Source: Kingdonia uniflora | Lineage: Eukaryota > Streptophyta > Magnoliopsida > Ranunculales > Circaeasteraceae | Length of the DNA stretch: 64,000 nt | Assembly (NCBI GenBank): GCA_014058105.1 | Contig: JACGCM010002331.1 | Span: 1-64,000, forward strand | Reading direction: 5' to 3' | Shown: one piece after another, positions 33,922 to 44,759 of the stretch | Layout: every line of letters begins with the position of its first letter | Position numbering within the stretch: the first letter of the stretch is position 1 | Program-made: the position numbers and the translations under genes | Notes under the pieces: generated by a model | Databases searched by the model: none | What the model saw: the letters and a program-made list of their open reading frames with translations, nothing else | Told to the model about the DNA's origin: nothing

Positions 33922-34581
33922 TATAGTAGCCTACTTGCAGCCTTCCAGCACCAGTCGAATACTCAAAGGCAACATAGTGGCCTACCTAGAGACCCAAAGC
34001 CCATCAAGACAATAAATAAGTTGAGGCTCGAAGACATTATAGTCGAGGCTGAAGATAGGTAGCCGATACCAGAACTCAGCATCAGTAACAGAGAGACTTC
34101 GACCATGGTAATACATGGTCAAAGGTAGACACGTCTGATAGCCAGTTCACCAGACAGAATAGTAAAATGAGCCGCCTGATAGCTACAGTACCAGAACCGA
34201 TTCTAAATACATAACAGATGTCCCCAAAGGATATACATATAATCTGACCTCCTATAGTGACTTAGCCCTTTCTATCTCCTATAAATAGGGGAGGGGGTAC
34301 TAAGAAGGGGTTAAAAAATCTCTCCCATCAACCCTTCAAGATTACCTTCGACTACCCTGTAGCCTACCTCTATTCGATCTGTCATCTAAACTCAATATAT
34401 ATCATCAACCATTAAAATCCTGGCTAGATGTCGTGGAGAAACCTATTTTAGGACTTCACGCAAGTGTATTAGTCCTGTGATATTGCTTATTATTATCTTA
34501 GATACTTGCATAAGCCCTTAGTCAAAGATAACCCCGTGGTGTAAAAGCTAGTTTCCCCTCCTACGAAATTTGGCTCCTGCA
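33922..34581 (+). repeat. 3' LTR of element C
   Basis: 660 bp from TATAGTAGCC to GGCTCCTGCA. TATA box TATAAATA at 34280-34287. It keeps the roughly 113 bp that the 5' LTR lost, and in that part resembles the LTR of element A (catgcaagtgtattgtcag against cacgcaagtgtattagtcc). It is followed by cttat, the right target duplication. Confidence 0.9.
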
Positions 34582-35950
34582 CTTATCAAGATTGAGCTGC
34601 ATCCTATAAGATTGTAGAATATTAAATATTGTGGATAGATCTAGGATATGGTCCTTTGACTATAAGCTCTTGCATAAAAGATCATCGATGTAGACTTCAA
34701 CAATTTTATCTAAATGTACTTTTAACATAGTTGTCATTAACCATTGATAAGTTGTGCCTATATTCTTTAGTCTGAAGGGCATGACTTTGTAACTATAAAG
34801 TCCTCTTTCAGTGATAAAAGTGGTCTTTTCCTGATCTGCCTCTAAGAGATGTATCTGATTGTATCAAAAAACAACATCCATCATAGATAAGAGCTCGTAA
34901 CCTGCCGTAAAATCAAAATTTTGATGGATGATTAAAAAAGGGAAATTGTCCTTCGGAGTATGATTGTTTAGATCGGTAAAATCTACATAAACTCAGACCT
35001 TTCCATTCTTCTTTAGAACGATGACAATGTTGGAGATCCAATCTGGGTACTTGGCTTCTCGAATGAATCCCACTTTAATCAACTTATCGATCTATATGTT
35101 AACTTCATCTCGGAGATGAGGTGAGAGTCATCGCTATTTCTATTATATCCACCATGGCATTATTGTTGATACTCAATCTGTGACATGTCTTAGATGGATT
35201 GACCCCAACATTTTTTCAAAAGTTCAAGCGAAGATGTCTCGATTCATTCGTAAGAATTGATCGAGGTCTTCCTTGTCATACAGGACTAGTTTAGTACCGA
35301 TATAAGTACCTCTGCTAGGTCTATCAATGTTTATATACTCTATAAGTTCTTCTATTGAAGGTTCATCATTGATGTGACTAGCTTTCTATAATTGTTATAC
35401 AGTGTATCTATTTGATATATCTAGAATGGCAGAGATAATATTCTCGTAAGCCCTGGAAAGCTTTTGATGGCCTTTGATTTTGTTGATGCCATCATTGTGT
35501 TTGAAGTGAAGTGTTTGATGATAAGTTGAAGTGATTGCTTCCATTTTGTGAATCTAGCAGCAGCCCATAATCTCGAGATAACGAGATTTGACATTGATGA
35601 TGTAGAATATGACGTCGATTATGGCTGGTCCAGCGGTAATAGGTAAGATGATCATGCCCACTCGTTCTTCCATGGAACCATTAAATCCACTAATATTGAT
35701 GTTGCTTAGAATAACTTAATCGACCAACCCCATCTGTTTGATCGTACTCTGAAAGAGAATCTCAATACAGCTACCAGTATCGATCATCATTGTATGCATG
35801 AAAAATTTCAACATCTTGAGTATAATTATCAATGTGTCATGATGTAGAAACTTGGCGTGACTGATGTCGTAATCCTCGAATGAAATCCCAAGCCGGCGAT
35901 TGCTCAATTCAGGAAAAAGCTTGGCTTCTTTTTTTTAGGTGTGAGATCGC
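34582..35950 (-). pseudogene. Element B: protease and N-terminal reverse transcriptase
   Basis: On the minus strand the RT reads GFIREAKYPDWISNIVIV, KKNGK, VDFTDLN and, nearer the break, VEVYIDDLLCKS and QSYRMQLNL. It continues past element C at 22425 in the same frame. YIDD is intact here. The protease domain at about 35560-35910 contains MHTMMIDTGSCIEILFQ (catalytic DTG kept). Stops and frame changes are scattered. Confidence 0.8.
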
Positions 35951-36239
35951 AACATTCTGATAATCTTCATCATTTGAATCTACAAGAGTTGTTAATTTAA
36001 TGAATCTTAATTATGTTACTATGGTACATATGGTATAGGTGTTTTTCCTCAGCTTTATCTTTGACCTGGACTACTTCAATTTACATCTTATAACTACCAT
36101 TCTTGTATGATTCATGATCAAAAATGTATTCGTATATTCTTCCATCTTTGAAATATAGTCCAGCAACCTCTATGAAGCATAGTAGTTGTCAGTTTCATGA
36201 TGATTTACCTTGTGATGCATACGATATGACCTGCCTTTA

Positions 36240-37611
36240 ATCAGTTCCAGTGGCTGAGATAGACGATAAAACTTATCCTTTGCTAGAATTGGAAAAATTA
36301 TGATAATTTGGACATTCATCTGGGGAGGACCGGCTTGGGTAATAAATTTCCCTTCAGAGGTTTGCCTGTGTTTGGTTTAGAGCATTTTTGATCACCCTTG
36401 TCTTTATTTGGTTCACTATTGTATTTTATGTTTGCACCTTTAGTGGTTAGGAGGTATTTAGTAGATTTATGCCTTTCGATCATCATCCTTTCTTGGTCGA
36501 CAAACCTACTGGCCTTGGTGATCATATCCTCTAAGTTCTTGGGAATGTTTAAGAAGAGATGCTCCTTTGCCTTGGAATCGAGTTGAAGTATATTTGTAAA
36601 AGCAGTAACGGTTATTTTCGGATCCAGATTATCAACTTTTCTTGCAAGCTCCAAAAATTTCTTTACGAAGATCTTGAGCTTCTCTTCTTGTGACTGTTTG
36701 AGACTAATAAGTGAATATAAATTATCCTCCTTGTCTTTATTATGAGCATAAGTCTTGAAAAATTCTTCTGCAGTTGATCGAATGTAAGTATTAAATCTTT
36801 AGGCAGAGAATGAAACTACTGTAGGAGCTTATGAATAGACGGTAGAGGATATGGTTGAGGTTTGAGTATAATGCCAAGGAATCTCATAACTGTTCGATGT
36901 GCTCCTTTGGATTTGTACCTTTCTATTTACAAATCTTTAGAGTATGGAAGCCCGTTGGTACTTCCATTTCAAATAACTCTTTGGCAATCAGACTACCTTG
37001 TAACTTTATAAAATCATCCTTACTGTCTAGAGCTTGAGCTTTAATCAACTCCTTGATATGTTGATCCATGTACTTTTGTCTGACGTACTGACGTGTAGCA
37101 TAAATGGCTTGGTGAGCTGGTTGAGGATTATAAGTGTCGTGCCATTGCTCAAGCATTCACACGCATGAATCCGTTGTTGAGGTCGCTGCCCTTCCTCTTG
37201 ACCCTTGGAAGGTCGGAGACCTCTGATGATATCGGACTGGGCTTCTCTGCCTAAATAAATTAAAGGTTGTTGCTCATGCAAAATATTTCTGGAAATGGCT
37301 TTGCTTGTGGCTCCTTGAGGGCCTAATCTTTTTCGTGCAGAAATTCGGGAATTTGTCGGCACTTGAGGAGCCTATTAAGTGTCCTGTAAATCTTGTAATG
37401 CAGTCTACATGGTTGTCATCAATTCTTCATGTCTCTTGAATACTATTAAATGAACTTAACTTTTGAGATCTAGGTCAAGAGTTAACTGACGTTCGAGCTC
37501 ATTATGTTTCTCTGTTTCGACATGGAGATTCACCCGCAGTTCAGCGTGCTGCTCCAGTTCAACTAAAAGATCGAGTTGGATTCCGGTTGTTGGACACTTG
37601 GAAGTGACCAT
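36240..37611 (-). pseudogene. Element B gag
   Basis: The minus-strand ATG at 37611 opens MVTSKCPTTGIQLDLLVELE, 60 nt after the primer binding site, which supports this start. A coiled-coil-like N-terminus (VETEKHNELERQL) is followed by a stop. The core includes the piece at 36923-37156 (IKLQGSLIAKELFEMEVP) and KDLILTFDQLQKNFSR. The C-terminal piece at 36316-36654 reads PKNLEDMITKASRFVDQERM. No zinc knuckle is evident. Confidence 0.7.
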
Positions 37612-37670
37612 GACTGAAAATGGATAGTAGAGTGAATGTATACCTTAGGATATCGTGGAAATATCTTCTT

Positions 37671-37689
37671 TCCCACATTCGGTGCCAAA
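37671..37689 (-). promoter_or_regulatory. Primer binding site of element B
   Basis: The minus strand reads tttggcaccgaatgtggga directly after the 5' LTR. It begins TGGCACCG, unlike TGGCGCCG of element C, so the primer tRNA probably differs or the site has decayed. Confidence 0.65.
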
Positions 37690-38260
37690 TATAATTACCT
37701 AATTCCGTAGTTCGAAATTGCTCAAAATTAGATCTTACACCAAATGTACCTGTGATAAATATTAATGTAATACAAGAAATGACATAGGAAATTTAGTGTG
37801 AAAAACTTTAAATAGGTAAAAAATACTACGACCTCGAGTTGAGGGTTTTGAAACTATAACTTTTTTGCTTGAGGTTGATATCTTATTACAAGTGATATCT
37901 CGAACTAGAAATGTTTGGTCTTGAAATAAGAAGTTTTGTTAGACTCTAGGAAATCTAGTTTTTCTGGGTCCTTATCTCCTCTGGATCTTTTTCTTTATAT
38001 AGACCTTTCCCGCAACTCATTATCATGTAGAAGCACATTCTCCGAATAATTAGGTAAGTGGTAGTTGAATGTGTAACTGTTTAGTTCGTGTGAGATAGGT
38101 GTCTTTGACTTGTTCATATTTTTCTGTAGTGCTTGGTCCATGTTTTTTATAATTTCATGGTCTAGGTGGCAATGCTGACTGTATATGTCACGTGTGTAAT
38201 GCTTGAGTCTGATATTGAGGTAGTTTGAGTTTGGACTAGGTCGAGGGGTAGGCCCTTCCA
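37690..38260 (-). repeat. 5' LTR of element B
   Basis: 571 bp aligned with 12893-13462. In plus-strand view it starts TATAATTACC and ends CCCTTCCA. A TATA-like stretch is not obvious on the minus strand. Confidence 0.88.
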
Positions 38261-39287
38261 GAACTGACTATTAATCATTATGAAGTACATGGAAAATAAT
38301 TATTGCATAGATATGAAAAATGGACCAAATCATAATTAATAAGAAAACTCTTTGATTCTGTATGATAGGAAAGAAAAAACAATTTCTTTTATATATCTCT
38401 TTTTCTATATTTCTATTTATATTTCAGAGAGAGTGGGAGATCATTACGGTCATTACTAGAGCTTGTTCTTTAAGTCTAGCATTTGGTAGTACTAACTCAA
38501 GAGAGTTGGGGAACAATGGAGGAGCATCCTCTCTGCTTTATTACTAAAAGGAGGCCTAACAACTTTCAGTAGTGGATTTGAGTCGTTTCTACTAATGGGA
38601 TATAAAAAGATACCTCCTTTTTTCATTCCTTACTCAATAATCAATATAAGATGAGCACTATTAACTATTTATACTAGACTAATAGAACCAAATTACTCAA
38701 TCTCAACTGCTTGGCCGACTGCAAATATGCTTTTGTGGTGTTGCAAATCGTATTAGAAGAGGTAAAGTAGATAATGTTAGGTGGCGGAATTGGAGTTGGT
38801 GGGTTCATAACTTGTAGAGCTTTGTCACAAAGGAAACTAATAGTAATCATCTATGTGTGTGGAACTCTCTAACTAAAATCCAGACATGACTTATCGTTCC
38901 TGGAGAACTCAAGATACTAAAAGATCAGCTAGCTTCAACTGAAGTGGCCAAGAAAGAAGATCAAGATTAACTGGAGAAGAAGAATGCACATAACCCACTT
39001 TTTCCCGATATCCATCCAAGAATCCAATATTATTGAGATCCTGTCAACTGGCAGCTTTAAGTTCCTTTATCACAATTTGACATTGTTACCTATTAGAACC
39101 TATGCTACATGGGCCCATCACGTCTCAACACACTCTTGTGCTAGAGGGGGTCATATACGAACAATTTGACGTTGTTACCAAGCCAATAGTTAAATGCAAT
39201 AAACTACTACTTTTGGAGTCTGGGAAGCAATCGCAGGATGATATTAACTATCAATTATGTATTTTGATAGCCAAGATAGTGTAGGAC
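38261..39287. other. Spacer between elements B and D, no gene recognised
   Basis: Short open pieces only (for example at 38362-38547), none matching a family I know. No tandem repeat or LTR was seen. Confidence 0.45.
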
Positions 39288-39844
39288 TGTTGCTATATGC
39301 TCATTCAAACAAGATTCATACCCGTTCGAATGAGCCTTGAGTTTTTGGCTTCAAGCAACTTCAGTGTATTTGGAGACTCAAGGTCATTCGAACAAGACTG
39401 ATTATCATTCGAACGTCAATCAGTTTTTACCTTAAAACTAATCCAGCGTGTTGAGTTGCTTGATGGCGTTTGAACGTGACCCATAGTCATTCGAACGATA
39501 TTGTGGATGTTTATCTTATGGCATTGTTTGAAGCCATTGTTTTACCTCAAGATCTGAGTGATTGTATTTGGCTCTCCCAAGTATTTAAGGGAGAGTTAGG
39601 ATTTTTATGAGCCATCCATGGTGAGATCTATTGGTAGAGGAAATCTTTAGAGATAAACCATAAATTGTTTGTGAGATTGTAACCTTGGATCTTGAATAAA
39701 CTCTCTCTCTATAATACTGTGGATATAGGCAATTGGCGAACCACCTTAAACTTTGTTATTAGTTTGGTCGTGTATTCCTATTTTTTTTGCTTTGTACTCT
39801 AATGGAATCGAACGAGTTTAGCTTCTATGGCTTGTGACTCAACA
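39288..39844 (+). repeat. 5' LTR of element D (copia)
   Basis: 557 bp, TGTTGCTATA...GACTCAACA, ending directly before attggtatcatgcg. Inside are four attcgaac-type repeats (about 39329, 39388, 39411, 39491) and a TATA-like tatttaag at about 39581. Confidence 0.75.
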
Positions 39845-39845
39845 A

Positions 39846-39858
39846 TTGGTATCATGCG
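39846..39858 (+). promoter_or_regulatory. Primer binding site of element D
   Basis: ttggtatcatgcg matches the ttggtatcagagc-type site of plant copia elements, which pairs with initiator Met-tRNA (family knowledge), with small differences. Confidence 0.7.
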
Positions 39859-39958
39859 AGGTTGGTTCCTCGGTGGAATACATAATTGAGGCAATGTTAA
39901 CTTATCTCGGTATCATTTGGGTTTTCAATTTCGGCTAGTGTTTGAAAATTGGGGGAAC

Positions 39959-40889
39959 AATGGTAGAAGAAGATGAAACTAGTTCTTCAATGGCACCTAG
40001 TTCCTCGACCCCTAAACGAAATACAATAGTGATGTTTAACAATATAAAGATAAAAGTTGAGAAATTCAACGGTACTAATAATTTTGGCATGTGGCGATGC
40101 GAGGTTATTGATGCGCTAAGTTAACAAGACTTAGATGAGGAGTTGGAAGACAAACTGGATGAGGTAGAGGAGAGTGTTTGAAAGAAGATGAAAAAGGGAG
40201 CTTGTGGTTAAATCCGATCATATCTTGTTTAAGATATAAAATACATTTTAATGAATGAAACCTCGGTAAGGGAAATTTATAATATTTTAGAGGAGAAGTA
40301 TTTGGTTAAAAGTACACAAAATTGACTTTATTTGAAGAAGAAGCTTTACCGCTTCACGATGAGACAATAGATTTCTATGTCAGAGTACTTGAATGATTTT
40401 ACCAAGTTATTAGCTGACTTGGTGAATCTAGAAGAAATTGTTCGCAATGAAGACAAAACACTTTTGTTCTTAAACTCGTTTCCTGAAGAGTAAAAGCATT
40501 TGTTACGACAATAACATATGGGAAGAGTTCATTGTGATACTCAGATGCGACTATGGGTGGCGAATAATAAGTAGCAAAGGAAGGAAAAATGTGAGTCCGA
40601 AGAGTCGATATCTGAGGTACTAATGACTAGAGGGAGGTCTTCAGACCAAAAGAAGTCGAGTGGTAACAACCTTCAATCGAAGTTGAAAGGTCGTGGAGTA
40701 AATAACAACAACTTGGGAATAAACCAATGTAGATTTTGTAAAGATACAGGTCATTGGAAAATTGAATGTCCCGCGCTTCTTAAGAAGAGGAAAGGAGGAA
40801 AATTGAGCTCTTCAGAAAATGTTCCTCAAGACAAGACAAATGGAGATAATAATTTTAACTTCTCTTTGACTATATCATCTAGTGCATGA
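39959..40889 (+). pseudogene. Element D gag with zinc knuckle
   Basis: Starts MVEEDETSSSMAPSSS and reads VEKFNGTNNFGMWRCEVIDA, the typical copia gag opening. Stops occur at about 40121 and 40180. The region NDFTKLLADLVNL is at about 40390-40430. The nucleic-acid-binding knuckle CRFCKDTGHWKIEC (CX2CX4HX4C) is intact at about 40729-40770. Confidence 0.82.
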
Positions 40890-40910
40890 GTTGTTGATTC
40901 AAAAGGGTAG

Positions 40911-42035
40911 ATCTTGGATTCAGGTGTTACTTATCACATTTGTCCCGAAAGGGGTTGTTTTTCTAGTTTGAAAAAGCTAGAATGTGAAGCAGTGTTGATA
41001 AGAAGTGATGATTCTTGTCGCATCATGGGGATAGGTACCATTCGTTTAAAGTTGCACAATGGGTTGGTTAAAGAGATTGAAGGGGTTCGATATATTCCGA
41101 CGATGAAGAAGAGCATTATTTCAACGGGTTTATTTAAAGCGAAAGACTACAAGGTTGTGTTTGAGAATGGGGTGAAGAAGGTTCATATGAGAGCCATGGT
41201 TGTATTGAAGGGCCAAAGAAGAAGTAATAACTTATACTATTTAGATGGTGCAACTGTTCTCGGTGAGGTTGCTACCGTGGGAAGGGAGAAACCACTTCCA
41301 GAGATACCACTCGGCTATGGCACATGCGTTTGGCACATGCGCGGGAAAAGTCCTTAAGGTTTCTCGCGAACCAAGGGCTATTTAAAGTTACTAAAGTGTG
41401 CAAATTGGACTTCTGTGAACATTGTGTTCTAGGTAAGCTGACAAGAGTAAAGTTTGGCACTGATATACACCGTACTTGTAAAACCCTAGATTATGTTCAT
41501 TCAGATGTTTGGGGACCCTCCAAGAATACATCGCTTGGGGGGAAACATTATTTTGTATCTTTTGTAGATGATTTTTCTAGGCATGTATGGGTATATACCA
41601 TGAGGATGAAGGATAAAGTCCTAGAAATTTTCATCAGGTGGAAGAAATTGATTGAGACTCAGACTGGCAGAAAGATCAAGTTGCTCCATTCGAATAATGA
41701 TAGGGAGTGCACTAGTGATCCATTCTTACAAGTATGTTAGGATGAGGGGATCATTCGACATTTCACTATTAAAGAGACACTACAAAAAAATGGAGTTGTT
41801 GAGTGCTTGAATTGTACTTTGTTGGAGAAGGTGTGATGTATGTTGCCCAATTATGGGTTGGCCAAATAGTTTTGGGCTAAGGCTTTGACATATGCATGCT
41901 ACCTCATTAATAGGTTGTCTTCAGCTACAGTTGATGGTAAGACACCAATGGAAGCTTTGTCGGGAGAGCTTGCTACAGATTATGATACTCTTAGTATATT
42001 TGGGTATCCGACATACTCCAATGCTCTTCATGACC
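40911..42035 (+). pseudogene. Element D protease and integrase
   Basis: The protease site ILDSGVTYHICP is at about 40911 (DSG kept). YKVVFENG and NNLYYLDGATV follow, then a frame change at about 41325. The zinc-binding region reads RLAHAREKSL and CEHCVLGK; the integrase core has YVHSDVWGPS (first Asp), FVDDFSRHVWVY, LHSNNDREC (second Asp replaced by Asn) and KNGVVECLN (Glu kept). Stops are at about 41738, 41835 and 41868. The last copia-like residues are FGYPTYSNALHD at about 42020. Confidence 0.82.
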
Positions 42036-42486
42036 ATAGTCGTGCCAAGGAATACATCATCCTCCAAAAGCCAGTAATACCCGAGGAGATGCTGTCAAAA
42101 GTCACGGTTACAGAGGCCTCAAACGCATCCATGAAAATAATCGCCATGGACCAACCCAAATTAAACAACAATCAACATAACCAAAGGTAGCTAAAGACAA
42201 CCATGGTCACTCTAGTTTATAATGGGACCGATAACAGGAAATGTAATACTCAGAAACATTAAATAGAAAGGTCATAAAAGAAAAGGCCGACTCAGAAACA
42301 TTAAATAGAAAGGTCATAAAAGAAAAGGCCGATTCCAATGTTACCCAAACTCAACGTCTCTATAGGCGCTATCCACTACATCATCCAGGCCAACCCAATA
42401 TGGCGAACCCCGTACCTAATTAAAGTTAGAAATGATGAACCCTACTGCCAGAACTACAAGTATAATTGCCACCCAACTGAGAAGTG
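42035..42486 (+). pseudogene. Element E gag, C-terminal fragment
   Basis: Reads IPEEMLSKVTVTEASNA, matching TLEEMLFKVNGYIDLK of element C. It shares an open frame (41885-42190) with the truncated copia integrase. A perfect 42-bp duplication at 42249-42332 disturbs the next part. NCHPTEKC-like sequence near 42465 matches the gag end of element C. Confidence 0.65.
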
Positions 42487-42493
42487 TTAGGCT

Positions 42494-43150
42494 TTGCAAC
42501 AATTACTAGAAATGATACTCAAAGTAGGACGATTACACCAATATATCAGAGACATCCCATACTACCTCGATAGGTCCTATCTCAAAGCCCAGACGGGAAA
42601 CAGCACTGGAAGAAACAAAGTTCATATCTTCCAAGCCAACATGATTGAAGTCAATAACATTGAAAGCGGTTATAATCGAAGCAAAAGAAAAAGACTCGAA
42701 GAATTTTACAAACTTACCTATACATAAAAATTACCAGTCCTCATGCCAAAAATTAGTCAAATCCCATGACCCGAAGGCATCTCCTTTGTCGACAGTGGCT
42801 TTTCTTACGTAAAATTTCTACACTTAGATCTGTTGGTCATAACGGTAATGATCGAGCATATGATATTATACCAATGCTCATCGATTCCGGCAGTACAGCC
42901 GATGTACTTTTTCTCCAAGCAGTCAAAAACGATGTTGATGACAGACCGTGTAACCCTAGCAAACGTCGAGCTAAAAAGTTTTAATGGTTCCACAGAAGTC
43001 GTAGTCAAACGAATATGCCTTCCGATTACCACAGGACTAATGGTACATCAGACCAACTTTTTGGTCATAGAAAAGAAGTTTAAATCCCTCGGCATCTTAG
43101 GTTGTGCTTGGCTGTATGCTAAGTATTGCGGTTCACCGCCACCATGCTGA
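42494..43150 (+). pseudogene. Element E protease region
   Basis: The first part (KVGRLHQYIRDIPYYLDRSY, EVNNIESGYNRSKRKR) is open to 42727. The retropepsin domain reads IIPMLIDSGSTADVLFLQ (DSG kept) and, after a frame change, KSLGILGCAWLYA. Confidence 0.78.
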
Positions 43151-43329
43151 ACCTGGGACATGAAAGGGTCCCAACAGCTAGCCTGATCATGCGAACACCC
43201 AAATATCAACTTGACCCAAAAGTTGGTCAAACCCTAGCAATTATAGTAACCTATTCCCCTTGATCCCTCGACCATCCTAACCAACACATAAGTCGTCGAG
43301 CCCACTGACTACGTGGACCTCGATGGTAT

Positions 43330-44740
43330 TGGACAAGGTATGTTCATTGGGAGTTCACACACTAACAAAGAAAAGTAAGAGATGGCCAATTTCCTTCGAT
43401 CTAATAAGGACATATTCACATAGATTTTCCATGAGATGCCAGGAGTCGATCCTACCCTTTCCTGTCACCGATTCGACTTTGTGGCCAATTATACAACAGT
43501 CAAACAGAAGAAATGCCCTTAGCCCCAAGGCTTCCTAAAGCGGTTAATCTTAAAATTGATAAACTACTAACTGCAGATTTTATCTTTAAAGCTAAGTACG
43601 TTGATTGGATCACGAATGTCATAGAAATACCCAAGAAAATGGCAAAATTTAAGTTTACGTTGACTTTACCGACCTCAACAAACATAACCCGAAGGATAGT
43701 TTCCCCCTCCCAATCATCGTAGTGTTTCGATGCAACAGCTGGGCATGGGTGTCTCTTTATGATGGATGCCGATTCCGGATGCAACAAGGCTTGTATTGCT
43801 TCAATATCATGCCCTTCGGTATTAAAAATGCAGGCACAACCAACAAATGCCTTGTCATAAGCATGTTCAAACCACTGTTGGGGAAGTCTGTCGAAATATA
43901 TATTGGCGACATGCTCAATAAGAGCCTTCAAAAAAATATCCATCTACACGTCCTTAACTAAGTATTTTCTACCCTTCAATCATACAAAATGAAGCTAAAC
44001 CCAGGCGAGAACCAATTCGTTGTTTCTTCCAGAAAATTCCTCGGCCACCTCATTAGCAAGAGAGGTAATGAGATCGACCCTTTCCAAATTAGAGCCCTAT
44101 TTGATATGCCATCACCCAGAATAAACAAAGACGTACAGAAAGCCACTAGTAAAATAACCGCCCACAATTGCTTCATCCTAAAATTCTCGGACTGATGCAA
44201 ATGGTTATTCATTACTCCACGGTCAAGGCGCCCATAAAGCCAAGAAGAAAAATAAGCCTTCCAAGAACTCAAGACTTGCCTCTGCTAACCTCCAATCATG
44301 AGCATTCCAATCAATGGAAAACTACTATCACTCTATCTCACAGCAGCAGAAAAATCTTTTAGCTCAGTTTTCAATCGTGTAGACGAAGGTATTGAAAATC
44401 CCGTATACTTCATCAGTAAAGACTTGATGTATCTCGGTCGAAACCAGATAAGCTAAACTCGAAAATCTTCTACTCAACCACGTCTACACATCAAGAAAGC
44501 TCAAACCATACTTCCATGTACATCGCATAAGTGTGATCATGAGTTACCTCCTAAAGAGGTACTAGCCAAGAAAGAAAAATCAAGATGAGTATAACAATGC
44601 TCCGTCTACCTCGAGGAACATGATATCACCTTCAAAAAAAAATCTGAGAAGTAGCAAGTAGTTGCCAACTTTCTAGCAAATTTTCTAGCAGACGACGCCG
44701 ACTGAGAAGATCGCAAGGATAACATCTTAGAAGATTAGAC
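43330..44740 (+). pseudogene. Element E pol: reverse transcriptase and RNase H
   Basis: Pieces in three frames: PRLPKAVNLKIDKLLTADFI, FPLPII, YCFNIMPFGIKNAGTTN and VEIYIGDMLNKSLQ at about 43900 (YIGD in place of YIDD, as in element C). About 50-60 bp of RT is missing near 43760, between MMDA-like and QQGLYCF sequence. FRKFLGHLISKRGNEIDP is open at 43989-44195. RNase H (NPVYFISKDL) extends to about 44740. The codon for SSVFN-R is intact Arg here. Confidence 0.8.
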
Positions 44741-44759
44741 CAAACAATTAGACCCTTAG

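Larger units (their letters stand above)
22431..34581 (+). mobile_element. Element C: two-LTR Tat-type Ty3/gypsy element nested in element B
   Basis: 12.15 kb with both LTRs, primer binding site, gag (broken by a solo LTR), protease, reverse transcriptase, RNase H, archaeal-type RNase H, integrase, a tandem repeat of about 216 bp, antisense gene aORF1, antisense aORF2, polypurine tract and 3' LTR. Gene order and sequence match element A where both are present. Inactivating changes include Asp-Met-Gly in the protease site, YIGD in RT, an Asn at the first integrase aspartate, and many stops. Confidence 0.9.
12893..38260 (-). mobile_element. Element B: two-LTR Tat-like Ty3/gypsy element on the minus strand, split by element C
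   Basis: Matching LTRs lie at 12893-13462 (3') and 37690-38260 (5'). Read on the minus strand, the order is 5' LTR, primer binding site, gag, protease, reverse transcriptase, [element C, 22431-34581], rest of RT, RNase H, second RNase H, integrase, a 48-bp tandem repeat, a convergent antisense gene, a small antisense ORF, 3' LTR. Without element C it is about 13.2 kb. The two LTRs differ at many positions, so the insertion is old. No clear target duplication remains (agagt left, gaact right). Confidence 0.85.
39288..42035 (+). mobile_element. Element D: 5' part of a Ty1/copia retrotransposon
   Basis: 5' LTR, primer binding site, gag with zinc knuckle, protease and integrase core in the copia order. 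Integrase is cut near 42035, where element E sequence begins; reverse transcriptase, RNase H and the 3' LTR are missing and do not resume after element E. The copia half is less decayed than the neighbouring gypsy elements but still has several stops. Confidence 0.85.

Noticed and set aside
38362..38547. Possible organelle-derived insert
   Set aside because: The hydrophobic open frame suggested a plastid piece, but I could match no organelle gene.
43330..43330. Element E as an insertion into element D with a target duplication
   Set aside because: No LTR exists at either end of E and D does not resume after it, so insertion is not supported; recombination fits better.
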